Below are positions 7,734 to 16,730 of a stretch of DNA of 64,000 nt, in pieces. Location: the NCBI RefSeq assembly GCF_900103885.1, contig NZ_FNIM01000001.1, forward strand, positions 720,745-784,744. Reading direction: 5' to 3'. The translations under genes were made by a program, and so were the position numbers. The stretch comes from Actinomyces ruminicola (GTDB lineage Bacteria > Actinomycetota > Actinomycetes > Actinomycetales > Actinomycetaceae). The notes under the pieces were generated by a model. That model saw nothing but the letters and a program-made list of their open reading frames with translations, searched no databases and was not told the DNA's origin. Each line of letters opens with the position of its first letter. Position 1 is the stretch's first letter.

Positions 7734-8938
7734 GCTGTCATCCTTGCCGTTGTCAGTGAGTTCTTCTTGTTTGATGAGGTCGCCCTTGGGATCTGCGCCA
7801 TGGCGCGCGTCCCGCCACCCGGACTCGCTGCGAGAGTGAGCTGGCCGCCAATCGCCGCGAGACGCTCCCGTACCCCGCAGAGCCCATAGTGCCCCGAACC
7901 GCGCAGGTTGGACTGATCCTCCAAAATCCTCCGGGGCAAACCGACACCGTTGTCTTCAACCGTGAGCTGGAGCATGTGCCCACCTTCAATCCGGACACTG
8001 ACCGCGGTGGCCTTGGCGTGCTTTTCCACATTGGCCAGCAATTCGCCCAGAATCCTTTGAACCTGCCACTTCAGCTCTGCGTCAGCAACCATCTCCTCAC
8101 CGGACACGTCTAACGACACGTCCGTCCCTACACGGCTCGCCCAGGTCTCGGCGTCCTCGCGCAGCTGCTCACGCAGATCTCCCGCAGGCCCAGAACGCAA
8201 CTCGTCCAAGACCGAGCGCGCCTCGGCGCTCAGCGCGTCTGCGGCATCGAACAAATCACTGGCGTCACGAGCATATTCTGATTCTTGGCGCCTCAGATCC
8301 GCTGACAGCGCCTCCGCCAGCATACGTACCCCTGCAGCCGACTTCGCTACCGTGTCATGCAGATCGCGAGCCAGCACCAAACGTTCTTCCGCGGCAGACT
8401 GGCGAGACCGTGCCTCCACCGCGTCCGCGGCCAGAACCTCGACTCTGCCAACCTGCTGCGTCTGCCTGCGCCCAAGCCAAGCGAGCGTCAGCGCGGCACC
8501 CACCGTGACGATCATCATCGCCGAAAGACTGGGCGAGAACTGAACGAGCTCAAACGCACTTACCGTAACTAGCGCACACCAAACCGCCAGGACACGATCA
8601 CCGGCAACCATTCCCATCAACAACGCCGAAACTTGTAGGTAGCCAAGCGACAGCGGCGCCGCCGCGCCTCCATAGGCAAAGCCAAATGCCAGCAATATAA
8701 GCGCCGCACCCCCATCCCAAGCGACGAAATGCAAACTACCGACAATACGACGAGTAGCTCTGCCCCACCGGAACAACAACACACAACTGCACGGGACTGC
8801 ACAGGCTACGGTCAATACCACCACCCAATCGAACGAGCAAACCACCGCGACTAGCAACAGCAGCACGAGCCTAATGTCGCTGAGCACTCGCACGGTGGGC
8901 GCCAACGCTGCTTCCGCAAACACCTTTCCCTCACCCAT
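7730..8938 (-). CDS. NarL-type sensor histidine kinase
   Basis: A 402-residue protein from the ATG at 8938. The N-terminal 150 residues contain several hydrophobic membrane segments. The dimerisation domain (HisKA_3) has the phosphoacceptor in 'ARDLHDTVAKS'. The HATPase domain shows 'LANVEKHAKA' (N box), 'VEDNGVGLP' (G1) and a G2 glycine-rich segment near the C-terminus. An ATG at 8971 is also open, but 8938 leaves only an 8-nt overlap with tadC and has AGGG upstream. With the following regulator it forms a two-component pair translationally linked to the tad operon. The signal is unknown; little sensory domain exists outside the membrane. Confidence 0.88.
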   Translation of the reverse strand: MGEGKVFAEAALAPTVRVLSDIRLVLLLLVAVVCSFDWVVVLTVACAVPCSCVLLFRWGRATRRIVGSLHFVAWDGGAALILLAFGFAYGGAAAPLSLGYLQVSALLMGMVAGDRVLAVWCALVTVSAFELVQFSPSLSAMMIVTVGAALTLAWLGRRQTQQVGRVEVLAADAVEARSRQSAAEERLVLARDLHDTVAKSAAGVRMLAEALSADLRRQESEYARDASDLFDAADALSAEARSVLDELRSGPAGDLREQLREDAETWASRVGTDVSLDVSGEEMVADAELKWQVQRILGELLANVEKHAKATAVSVRIEGGHMLQLTVEDNGVGLPRRILEDQSNLRGSGHYGLCGVRERLAAIGGQLTLAASPGGGTRAMAQIPRATSSNKKNSLTTARMTA

Positions 8939-9824
8939 TGAACAGCCCTGAAATCGCATCGAGATTACCAATAATCATGCCCCCGACAATAAGTACAATG
9001 GCGCCCGGAACAATGCACATCGTTACCACCAGGGACACCTTGGGCTGCGACTTGGACGCCTGCCTGCGTACCTGCTGACCGCGTTCGCGTCGCACCTCCT
9101 TGGAGATCTGTCGCAGGGCCTCTTCCAGCGGAGTACCCAGTTCCTCCGACTGCAGCAGCGCGGTTACGAACGAAGACACGTTCTCCGAACGCGTACGCTC
9201 ACGCAGCCCCTCAAGCGCCTGACGACGGGGCACCCCGAGTTGCATCTCGCGCAGAGTCAGACGCAGTTCCTCCGCCAGCGCCCCGCTGTGCTGCTCGGAC
9301 ACGCGTTGCAACGCGACCCGGAAGGGCAGACCAGCCGACACCGTCACGGCGAACACATCCAGGAAATCAGGCAGGTCCCGTTCGATCTGCTCCTGGCGCC
9401 GCCGCAAGGTGAGCAGCAGCCAGGCGTGCATCCAGCAAACGAAGAGCACGCCCAGGACCACACCCATGAACGTCTGCCCATTGAGTGCGGCCAGCACCAT
9501 GAGCACTAGTCCCAGGCTGGCGAAGCCGGCCTCGCGCTGGATGAAGGTCTGCGCCGTCACCTCCGCGGGCTGGCCCGCGGCGCGCAGCTGCCAGGCCAGG
9601 CGCTTGATCCGCTCCGCACCGTAGAGATCGAGCAGCATGCTCTGGGTCATGCGGCCCAGCAGGTCCACGATCCGGGTGAACGGCCCCGTGCGCTGAGCCG
9701 CCTCCGCTGCGACCTGGTCACCGGTGGCCAGCAGGTCATCCACCAGGGACGCACGCACCATGCGCACCCCCTGCGCGCCCAGCAGCACCATGCAGGCAGC
9801 GAGCATTCCGAACAGTGCGGCCAT
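8931..9824 (-). CDS. tadC: TadC inner-membrane pilus assembly protein
   Basis: A 297-residue member of the GspF/type II secretion F family. Hydrophobic segments lie near residues 1-20, 100-140 and 265-290, with the cytoplasmic F domain containing 'DLPDFLDVFAVTVSAGLPF' and 'QSEELGTPLEEALR'. It works with TadB as the membrane platform for Flp pilus assembly driven by TadA. It starts 2 nt after the tadB stop and overlaps the histidine kinase gene. Confidence 0.92.
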   Translation of the reverse strand: MAALFGMLAACMVLLGAQGVRMVRASLVDDLLATGDQVAAEAAQRTGPFTRIVDLLGRMTQSMLLDLYGAERIKRLAWQLRAAGQPAEVTAQTFIQREAGFASLGLVLMVLAALNGQTFMGVVLGVLFVCWMHAWLLLTLRRRQEQIERDLPDFLDVFAVTVSAGLPFRVALQRVSEQHSGALAEELRLTLREMQLGVPRRQALEGLRERTRSENVSSFVTALLQSEELGTPLEEALRQISKEVRRERGQQVRRQASKSQPKVSLVVTMCIVPGAIVLIVGGMIIGNLDAISGLFNG

Positions 9825-9826
9825 GC

Positions 9827-10753
9827 CTACACCTCCACCTTGGATACGGCCCGCATGAGCACGAACCCCACCGCGAAGAAGGCGGCCGCCACCAGCATGA
9901 TGATCCGCCCCACCATGCTTCCCGCCATCTCATCAAGCAGGCCGGGCTGGATCATGTTCAGCAGCACAATGGCTCCCATGCCGATCCCCATCACCGCGTA
10001 CCCGGCAACCGAGGCACCGAGGATCACCGTGCTCACCTCACGGCGCAGCTCCTTGCGGTCCTCCAGCGTCTGGGAGATATCGGTCAGCGCATCGCTCAGT
10101 GCACCTCCGGTGCGGGACTGAATGACGATTGTGCGTACCAGCACGTCGATCTCCCGCGACGGCAATCGCTCGGCCAGTTCGTGCAGCGCCCGATCAAGGT
10201 TCACCCCCAGGTCCAGGCGCTGGGCCACCTGCCGCATCTCCGCGCCGGCGGGCTCGGCAAGCTCGCGCCCAGCCATGGCCAGGCAGCGTCCGATCGACAA
10301 GCCCGCCGAGTTGCCATTGGCGACCACTCGCGCCAGCTCAGGCAGCTGCGCAATGAAGTTCTCCTTGCGCTTGGCCCGCCGCCGGCTGAGCCACTGCCAG
10401 AACACCAGCGGCAGCATGAGCGCAAGTATGGTGCTGGCGACTCGTCCCAGTAGCGGACGCCCGCCGATCATCACCACCAGCATCGCGCCGGCAATCGCCG
10501 TAACCGTTGACAACGGTGACCAACCCACACCCGCGGTGGTCATCCGCCGGGCCAGAGCCCCCAGCGGGCCGCGTCCGGTCAGCCGCCGCTCCATCAGCTT
10601 GATCCGCTCCGAGCCCGTTGCACGCGCGCCAACCGTCTCCTCCCACAAGGCGCGGCGGCGCCCGGACTCGTCCAGGAGCACCGTGATACCCCATACGCCG
10701 AACGCCAGGGAAATGAGCAGCGTCAGTAGAATGACTCGCACCGAGGGCGTCAT
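9827..10753 (-). CDS. tadB: TadB inner-membrane pilus assembly protein
   Basis: A 308-residue GspF-family protein with hydrophobic segments at the N-terminus, at about 90-120 and in the last 70 residues. Its F domain has 'QLPELARVVANGNSAGLSI' and 'QSRTGGALSDALTDIS', a pattern parallel to TadC. It pairs with TadC in the Tad secretion platform. The start overlaps the tadA stop by 4 nt. Confidence 0.92.
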   Translation of the reverse strand: MTPSVRVILLTLLISLAFGVWGITVLLDESGRRRALWEETVGARATGSERIKLMERRLTGRGPLGALARRMTTAGVGWSPLSTVTAIAGAMLVVMIGGRPLLGRVASTILALMLPLVFWQWLSRRRAKRKENFIAQLPELARVVANGNSAGLSIGRCLAMAGRELAEPAGAEMRQVAQRLDLGVNLDRALHELAERLPSREIDVLVRTIVIQSRTGGALSDALTDISQTLEDRKELRREVSTVILGASVAGYAVMGIGMGAIVLLNMIQPGLLDEMAGSMVGRIIMLVAAAFFAVGFVLMRAVSKVEV

Positions 10754-12033
10754 ACCGCGCCTCCGGCGAATGACTCTGGCAGGGGCTCGCCCAGCAGGGC
10801 CAGGCGGGACGCCGTCGCCTCGGGAAGGGCGTGGAAGCGGAAGACGCCGCCCTGGGATCGGGTCTCGGTGTAGCGCATGATCGGCTGAGTGGCGTAGTTG
10901 TCCCGGTGCTCGGAGGTGACCACCTCGATCTGCCGCACCCGGCGCACACCGGAGGTATCCCGCTCCAACTGGATGATCACGTCGATGGCGCTGTTGATCT
11001 GGTCCCGAACCGTCTCCACGGGCAGTTCCAGATCGGACATGCTGGCCAGGGTCTCCAGGCGGCTCAGCGCGTCGCGTGCGGAGTTGGCGTGCACAGTGGT
11101 GAGGGACCCCTCATGGCCGGTGTTCATGGCCTGGAGCATGTCCATGGTCTCACCGCCGCGGACCTCGCCAACCACGATCCGGTCCGGCCGCATACGCAGC
11201 GAGTTGCGCACCAGATCGCGGATGGTGACCTGCCCCTTGCCCTCGGAGTTGGCCGGACGCGCCTCCAGCCTGACCACGTGGCTCTGCTGGAGGGACAGCT
11301 CGGCGGAGTCCTCGATCGTGATGATGCGTTCCCGGTCCGGGATGAGCCCTGACAAGGCGTTGAGGAAGGTGGTCTTACCGGTGCCGGTACCGCCTGAGAC
11401 CAGGATGTTCAGGCGTGCGCGCACCATCATGTTCAGCAGTTCGGCCGCCTCCTGAGGCAGCGATGACCGGGACACCAGGTCGGGCATGCGGAAGGGTCGG
11501 GGGAAGCGCCGGATCGTCATCGTCGGTCCGTCCAGCGCCAGCGGCGGAATGATCACGTTCACACGTTCGCCACCCACCAGGCGGGCATCCACCATGGGGC
11601 TGGACTCGTCCACACGCCGGTTGACCGTGGAGACGATCCGGTCGATCGCCTGGTACAGCTCCTCCTCGGAAGTGAAGGCCGCCGGAATCCGCTCGATGCG
11701 CCCGTTGCGCTCCACGAACAGGTCGTGGACGCCGTTGACCATGATCTCGGTGATCGAGTCGTCCGCGATCAGCGGTTCGAGCACGCCCAGCCCCACCGTG
11801 TCGTCGACAATGCGCTGAATGAGGCGGGCACGGTTCCGGGTGGACATGACCGGGCCCTCAACCGAGAGGATGCGGGCGAGCACGCGCTCCAGGCGTGCCC
11901 GCTTCTGCGGCATCTCCAGGCTGGTGACCTCCTCGATGTTGATCTCCTCAAGGAGCCGGGCACGGAAGCGCTTGACGAGCTCGGTGTTCTCATCGGTAAG
12001 GGCCTCGGGAGCCACGCGGTCTCTCAGCGCCAT
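10750..12033 (-). CDS. tadA: TadA/CpaF pilus assembly ATPase
   Basis: A 427-residue secretion ATPase. Walker A is GGTGTGKTT at about residues 214-222, an Asp-box 'ITIEDSAEL' follows, Walker B is '[12 protein letters not shown]', and the His-box '[13 protein letters not shown]' is complete. The N-terminal domain (residues 1-150) is typical of CpaF. The ATG at 12033 is chosen because of GGGAGG just upstream and the match of the N-terminus to the family; upstream in-frame codons encode non-family sequence. It overlaps the tadE stop by 10 nt. It is a hexameric cytoplasmic motor powering Flp pilus assembly with TadB/TadC. Confidence 0.94.
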   Translation of the reverse strand: MALRDRVAPEALTDENTELVKRFRARLLEEINIEEVTSLEMPQKRARLERVLARILSVEGPVMSTRNRARLIQRIVDDTVGLGVLEPLIADDSITEIMVNGVHDLFVERNGRIERIPAAFTSEEELYQAIDRIVSTVNRRVDESSPMVDARLVGGERVNVIIPPLALDGPTMTIRRFPRPFRMPDLVSRSSLPQEAAELLNMMVRARLNILVSGGTGTGKTTFLNALSGLIPDRERIITIEDSAELSLQQSHVVRLEARPANSEGKGQVTIRDLVRNSLRMRPDRIVVGEVRGGETMDMLQAMNTGHEGSLTTVHANSARDALSRLETLASMSDLELPVETVRDQINSAIDVIIQLERDTSGVRRVRQIEVVTSEHRDNYATQPIMRYTETRSQGGVFRFHALPEATASRLALLGEPLPESFAGGAV

Positions 12034-12428
12034 GAGGATCCCTCCCGCTGCCGGAAGGTGGTCTCGGAACTGAGCTGTACGTGGGTGACCTCTACCACCC
12101 CGGGGATGCCGATGGGCGCCCTTCCGGCGACCCGCACACAACCCCTGCCGCAGGCGGTGACCGAGTCGAGCTCGATCCAGTCGGGCATGGACGCGGTTAC
12201 GGCGCCGTACACCGAGTCGCCCCGCTCGGCGGCGCGGGCGCCGTCCCTGGCGGCGTCGCGCACATGCGAGGCCGCCATCATCGCCGCGATCCCCTGACTG
12301 AGAAGAAGCAGAACGATCAGCACGATGGGGATGAAGGCCGCGAGCTCAAGCGCGGACTGCCCCTCATCGCGGCGCCACAACCGCCGAATCGCCTGCGCGC
12401 TCCGGCGTGGTCTTGCTGCTGCCGTCAC
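12024..12428 (-). CDS. tadE: TadE-type pseudopilin
   Basis: A 134-residue protein from GTG at 12428, with GGGAGAGG 8-10 nt upstream. The leader ends 'RRDEG', followed by QSALEL (Glu at +5 after the processing Gly) and a hydrophobic helix of about 20 residues. It then shows 'HVRDAARDGARAAERG', the post-helix pattern of TadE proteins. Two Cys near residues 95-99 may form a disulfide. It is the second TadE-like domain in the locus, directly after the TadZ-TadE fusion, whose stop lies 5 nt before this start. Confidence 0.82.
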   Translation of the reverse strand: MTAAARPRRSAQAIRRLWRRDEGQSALELAAFIPIVLIVLLLLSQGIAAMMAASHVRDAARDGARAAERGDSVYGAVTASMPDWIELDSVTACGRGCVRVAGRAPIGIPGVVEVTHVQLSSETTFRQREGSSWR

Positions 12429-12433
12429 CGATA

Positions 12434-14128
12434 TCACCTCTCCCGTTCCACGTGCGCGGTGCCTACTGCCGGGCCAATGCCGGGGATCATTCCGGGAATC
12501 TCGATGCTGACCCGCACATCGGATCCGGAGGTGGACACACTCAGACCGGAGGCGAGCGATCCCGGCATGCGCTCCGACACCGCCGCAACCACCTGTTGAT
12601 GGGACATTCCGACGGCGTAGTTGCGTGCCGCCTCCTGCGCGGAGTTGTGCGCCACGAGGGACACTCCCCCGAACAGCAGCAGCTCGAAGCACAGGAAGAA
12701 CACGCCCAGGGCGATGATGAATGCGCCGGCGAACTCCACTGCGGTTGCGCCCCGCTCGGCGGAGTCCACGGCCGCACGACGGCGTCCGCCGAAGAACGGC
12801 AGTCGCTTGCCCGATCCGCCGTCGTCGGTCCGCTCTGCCGCCCGCCTGGCGCGGCGCCCCTGCGGCGCGGGGGCCGCCACCGACGGTGGTGGAGCAGGGG
12901 CCGGCGTCGGCGGTGCGCCCCCGGGCGCAAATGCCGGAGGCAGCTCCGCACTCGTACCCGGTGCTGCGGGGGCGGCAGGAGCCGTGACCGCAGTCACCGG
13001 GGTGAGCAGTTCCGCAACTGCCCGGCCAATCTCCGTCAGCACCGGCAGGTCCAGGTCCAGCAGGGTGCCGGCGTTCAACACGGGCTCCAGGCGCTGTGCG
13101 CTCTCCGGCAGCGTCCCCAGCAGGGGAGCGTCAATGAGCTTGGCTGCGCCCGCCGGTTGGATCTCGTTGTGCCGGGAGGTGCGGTTGAGCACCACCTGCA
13201 GCGGCGTGCTGCGAGCCAGTTCGAGTCGCTCCAGCGTCTCCTTGAAGCGGCGTACTGCGCGCAGCGCGGGCACCTCCGGGGTGGCCACCACCACGATCGT
13301 GTCGGCCAGCTCCATCGCACCGGCGGTGCCCTCGTCCAACCGCGAGCCGCAGTCGATCACCACGTGGTCGTACTGATAGCGCAGCGCCTGAACGATCTGC
13401 CGGGCGGCGGCCTCGGTCATCTCCTCGCCCATCTCGCCGTGCTCCGGCGCGGGCAGTAGCTCCACACCGGACCTGACCGGATAGGCGACCTCGGACACTT
13501 CGCGTCCTCCGATCTCCGCTGCCACGGAAACCAGGTCTACCACCGAGTGCCGTACCCGGATGCCGCAGTATGAGGCCAAGTCGCCTCCGCGCAGATCCAG
13601 GTCCAGTAAGACCGTGCGTCCCCTGCCCGCGGCGGCCTTGGCCGCCGCCAGGGCGATCATGGACGTGCCCACACCGCCCTTCGCCCCGATGAGTGCCACC
13701 ACGCGGCCCACGGGACGTCCCAACGACTCCCGCTCCTCCTCCACGTATCCGTGAGCGGCACGGGACCAGGCCGACAGCGACCGCAAGCGCTCCGCATAGC
13801 GTTCCACCGACGGTGGCAGCGGCAGCACCGCCCGAGCGCCGGCATCCACGGCCCGCAGCACGGAATCGGCGTCCATGCGAGTGGTCAGCAGGCAGACCGG
13901 GACGAGCGGCTCCAGCACCGCCATCTCACGCATCACCGCGAGTCCCTGCCCGTCCTCCACGGATTCGTCCACCAGCACCAGGTCGATGTCCCGGCGCTGA
14001 AACTCCAGCCGAGCCTGGGCCGCGGAGGCAAGCACAATCGGTGTTGAGAACCCCTCCAGCTCCGCCAGCACGGCCGTCACAGCCGCAGGAGTCTGCTGGT
14101 CCGAACTGATCAGAAGCGCCTGGGTCAT
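12434..14128 (-). CDS. TadZ/CpaE ATPase fused to a C-terminal TadE-type pseudopilin
   Basis: A single uninterrupted frame of 564 residues. Residues 1-130 form a receiver-like domain. Residues 140-360 form a MinD/ParA-type ATPase with the deviant Walker A 'KGGVGTS', 'DLDLRGGD' and 'VVIDCG'. Residues about 365-455 form a Pro/Ala-rich and then basic linker. From residue 455, 'ERG' is followed by ATAVEFAG (Glu at +5), a membrane helix and 'HNSAQEAARNYAVG', a complete TadE-type class III signal and pseudopilin domain. TadZ normally localises the pilus machine at the pole from the cytoplasm; here a pseudopilin is attached. Prepilin peptidase cleavage after Gly459 would release a mature TadE-like protein of about 105 residues. 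No internal start with a convincing SD is seen. The stop lies 5 nt before the GTG start of tadE, and the start overlaps cpaB by 4 nt. Confidence 0.88.
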   Translation of the reverse strand: MTQALLISSDQQTPAAVTAVLAELEGFSTPIVLASAAQARLEFQRRDIDLVLVDESVEDGQGLAVMREMAVLEPLVPVCLLTTRMDADSVLRAVDAGARAVLPLPPSVERYAERLRSLSAWSRAAHGYVEEERESLGRPVGRVVALIGAKGGVGTSMIALAAAKAAAGRGRTVLLDLDLRGGDLASYCGIRVRHSVVDLVSVAAEIGGREVSEVAYPVRSGVELLPAPEHGEMGEEMTEAAARQIVQALRYQYDHVVIDCGSRLDEGTAGAMELADTIVVVATPEVPALRAVRRFKETLERLELARSTPLQVVLNRTSRHNEIQPAGAAKLIDAPLLGTLPESAQRLEPVLNAGTLLDLDLPVLTEIGRAVAELLTPVTAVTAPAAPAAPGTSAELPPAFAPGGAPPTPAPAPPPSVAAPAPQGRRARRAAERTDDGGSGKRLPFFGGRRRAAVDSAERGATAVEFAGAFIIALGVFFLCFELLLFGGVSLVAHNSAQEAARNYAVGMSHQQVVAAVSERMPGSLASGLSVSTSGSDVRVSIEIPGMIPGIGPAVGTAHVERER

Positions 14129-14883
14129 GACTGGTTCCCTTCAAAGGCGGAGGAGTTGGGTTCCGTCGCCGGGTCAGCGGGTGCTGCCCCCGGGGCGCTG
14201 TAGACGGACTGGTCGTCGGTCAGCGGCGCATTGTCGCCGGTTCCGCGCAGTGCCAGCCGGAGCTTGATCGCGAAGCTCTCCGCATAGGCGACCTTGAGGC
14301 TGTCAGTGGTGGACAGGGCGAAGGTGACGGGCACTGCCTGGCTCTCGGAGAAGGCACCGGAGGAGTCCTCCGACTCGACCGTCGTGGTCACACCCACGTT
14401 GATGATGAGTGCGTTCTGCACCACCACCTGCGCGGTGCGCTCCTTGGTGTTCTCATCCTCCACCGTGGCAATGATGTCCACGTAGTCGCCCGAGGAGATG
14501 CGGCCGGCGACACCCGTCTCGGCGTCAACCATGATCGCCACCTCGCGGTTGCCCTCGGACAGCCCAGGCGGATCCGTGAGCATCCCCGTCTGCAGGACCG
14601 AGCCGGTGGTGTAGGCGCCCACGGTGACGAGCCCCTCCACTTGTCCGTATGAGGAGACCGCATTGTCCGGCGCCCAGCGTTTCGGCACCTCGACCACTTC
14701 CACATCACTCTCGGTGATCTTGTGCATGGCCTCGACGTCCGTGGTCAGTTCGAGTACCTGGGTCATCGGCCCGACCTGCGAGGAGACCGAGCTGACGTAG
14801 GCGGCGACGCCGACAAAGGTCAGGGCGGCACCGAGTAGGGTCACCAGGAGCAGCAGCACTCCTCGCCGCTGGCGTGGGTTCAT
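14125..14883 (-). CDS. cpaB: CpaB/RcpC-type pilus assembly protein (SAF domain)
   Basis: A 252-residue protein with one N-terminal membrane helix (about residues 8-30) and an extracytoplasmic SAF domain (about 45-110, with 'ITESDVEVVEVPK' and 'GSVLQTGMLTDP'). A RcpC-like domain follows ('AETGVAGRISSGDYVDIIATVED'), then a Pro/Ala-rich tail. Family members assist Flp pilus assembly at the envelope. It overlaps its neighbours by 4 nt on both sides. Confidence 0.88.
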   Translation of the reverse strand: MNPRQRRGVLLLLVTLLGAALTFVGVAAYVSSVSSQVGPMTQVLELTTDVEAMHKITESDVEVVEVPKRWAPDNAVSSYGQVEGLVTVGAYTTGSVLQTGMLTDPPGLSEGNREVAIMVDAETGVAGRISSGDYVDIIATVEDENTKERTAQVVVQNALIINVGVTTTVESEDSSGAFSESQAVPVTFALSTTDSLKVAYAESFAIKLRLALRGTGDNAPLTDDQSVYSAPGAAPADPATEPNSSAFEGNQS

Positions 14884-15656
14884 GAGATTCGCCTCTCAGC
14901 AATAGGGGTTTGAACGGCGGGGACGGTCGATCGGATCCAGGTCCCGCAAAACGGGCACCCCACCATCGGGGTGGTTCTGCCGCATCCGCGACAGCTCATG
15001 GTGGGAACAGTGGTCAACGCGCGACTGACCGCCAGCTCCAAGTCGTCAATGGCGGACACCTCGGCCCAGTTGCGCGCCCCGTATGGGGACTCAGCGGACG
15101 GCGGCAGTACCACTGTCGGCCGACCACCTGCAAGAGAGACCTGTAGGGATCCCATATCCGGGCAGCCCGCCCAACAGATATCCCTCGCCCCCTGCACATT
15201 CCATTCGATGGGCTTGGCGGAGTGGACATCGCCGCTGACCAGATCAACATCGAAGGAGGCACCGGGGAACAAGCTGCGCACGTGCTGCATCAGACTCGGT
15301 CGAGCCTGAGACAGCCGGGCAACGGAAGACAGGGCCACCCTGGTACGGCACTGGGCTCGCACAGCATTGACCACGGACTGGGAGAGACCGTAGGTGGAGG
15401 GAAGCAACAGGTGCAGCGCCCTGAGCATCAGTGCCTGCTGCGTGGGAGAGCCGGTCAGCGTCACCAGCGCGACATCTCCTCGGGCCAGCACCTCCCGGGC
15501 CACCAGCGAAGGCCTCGCCGCGGCCTCCCGCGAGCACACGAGCAGAGAGTCCTCGTTGTTGGCGCAGATGGCGTCGACGGCGTCGTCGAGCGATGGCGTT
15601 ACCAGGCAGCCCTCGGGTACCGGATCACCAACGGTGACGGCAGAGACGAAAATCAA
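14880..15656 (-). CDS. Unknown protein with C-terminal zinc-ribbon, first gene of tad operon
   Basis: A 258-residue protein. The TTG at 15656 is preferred because GAGGGGG lies just upstream and the translation reads LIFVSAVTVGDP directly; a longer frame from ATG at 15719 encodes a Pro/Cys/Arg-rich leader that does not look real. The main body alternates hydrophobic and polar segments like a nucleotide-binding alpha/beta fold, but no Walker motif is visible. The C-terminus has CRGCG-(7)-CPFC, a zinc ribbon. It may be a degenerate, receiver- or TadZ-like adaptor, but no family is recognised. It overlaps cpaB by 4 nt and seems to open the tad operon. Confidence 0.7.
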   Translation of the reverse strand: MIFVSAVTVGDPVPEGCLVTPSLDDAVDAICANNEDSLLVCSREAAARPSLVAREVLARGDVALVTLTGSPTQQALMLRALHLLLPSTYGLSQSVVNAVRAQCRTRVALSSVARLSQARPSLMQHVRSLFPGASFDVDLVSGDVHSAKPIEWNVQGARDICWAGCPDMGSLQVSLAGGRPTVVLPPSAESPYGARNWAEVSAIDDLELAVSRALTTVPTMSCRGCGRTTPMVGCPFCGTWIRSTVPAVQTPIAERRIS

Positions 15657-15803
15657 GGCTGGGCCCCCTCGGGGTGTGCTAGGGCAGGAACAAGGGCGTG
15701 CCGCGTCACGACCGTGCAACGGGCACGAGAGCCACCGTAGTCACCTCACGACCCCCACGTAAAGGAATCGTCACGAGATGGTTGCCACATCGAACACCGG
15801 AGG

Positions 15804-16259
15804 CTAGTAGCGCAGGCCACCGCCGAGCTTCTCACCCTGGTCACCCCAGCTGCGGCCGCCCTGCGGCATGGTGCTGGTCCCGCCCCGGGCCAGCGACGCG
15901 AGCACACCGACGACTCCCGCGACGAGGGTCTCAACCAACGCGGCGTCGAAGGCATGGCCACCGAACACATGCACGCAGACGACGCCCGCGGGGATGAAGA
16001 AGGCGTAGGCAACCACATGGGCGACCGCGAGCCCACGATCGATGCCTCCTCGTCGTTCAAGCAGTGCCATCCCGATGATGCTTGCCACGAACGCCCAAGC
16101 GGCATCGGCGAACAGTAGGACGCGCACCGCGAGCAACGAGCCCAGGTGAATCGAGCCGTCCAGGGGCAGGGGCAGGTGGGGTAGCGCAACGATTCCTGCC
16201 GTTCCGAGCGCCGCCACCGCAACCAGGTTGCCGGGCACCAGCGTGGTGTCGTGTCCCAT
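15804..16259 (-). CDS. Small multi-pass membrane protein, unknown
   Basis: A 151-residue protein with four predicted hydrophobic segments (about residues 9-26, 38-66, 77-100 and 107-124) and a Gly-rich hydrophilic tail. The ATG at 16259 has GGAGG upstream. It lies upstream of the tad operon on the same strand with a 147-bp gap. No family recognised. Confidence 0.6.
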   Translation of the reverse strand: MGHDTTLVPGNLVAVAALGTAGIVALPHLPLPLDGSIHLGSLLAVRVLLFADAAWAFVASIIGMALLERRGGIDRGLAVAHVVAYAFFIPAGVVCVHVFGGHAFDAALVETLVAGVVGVLASLARGGTSTMPQGGRSWGDQGEKLGGGLRY

Positions 16260-16730
16260 GCCTTCCTCCCATGCGGGTGCGAGGAGGGCCTTCGCGGGTC
16301 CTCCCCGGGCGCGCGCCCTGGGCCAGGGAGACCAGGGATCGGCACGCCGGACGCCAGGCTAGGCAGGCGCAACGCCGTCGCCCAGAGGCGCGCGCCCCTG
16401 GATGCGCCCCGGCTTCGCCCCGAAACGCGCCCATTCACATGCGCCTCCGCGTTCGAGGCCGCACACGGCACGACGGCCGCACGGACGGGACTCGTCGACA
16501 CGATGCGCGCCTTTCGGTCGGGAACAGGAACACGTTGAACGTAACGCCTGTGTCACGCGACCGCCATGGGGAGCACTGCCCATCTGCCCGGGGACAACCG
16601 GGGACCACCCGGGCACACCCGGATATACCCGGGGAGACGTTGACTTCTGCCCATCGCGGCAGGGGCGGTTCGGCAATAACGTCTTCGCGTCAGCTCATTC
16701 GAGTTCAGACGACTTCAGAAAGGCGCATTC
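16260..16730. other. 471-bp gene-free region between divergent genes
   Basis: It separates the minus-strand membrane protein from the plus-strand OmpA-family lipoprotein and must hold both promoters. Open frames here have no SD or recognisable product. It contains a 10-bp-phased repeat tract at 16585-16637 and TTGACT at 16640-16645. Confidence 0.6.
16585..16637 (+). repeat. Five CCCGG/ACCGG motifs with 10-bp period
   Basis: CCCGGGG, ACCGGGG, CCCGGGC, CCCGGAT and CCCGGGG start at positions spaced 10 bp apart, joined by ACA/ACC-type spacers. They are thus on one face of the helix, just upstream of TTGACT (16640-16645) and about 95 bp before the lipoprotein start. Probably a regulatory or DNA-shape element; function unknown. 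Confidence 0.5.
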
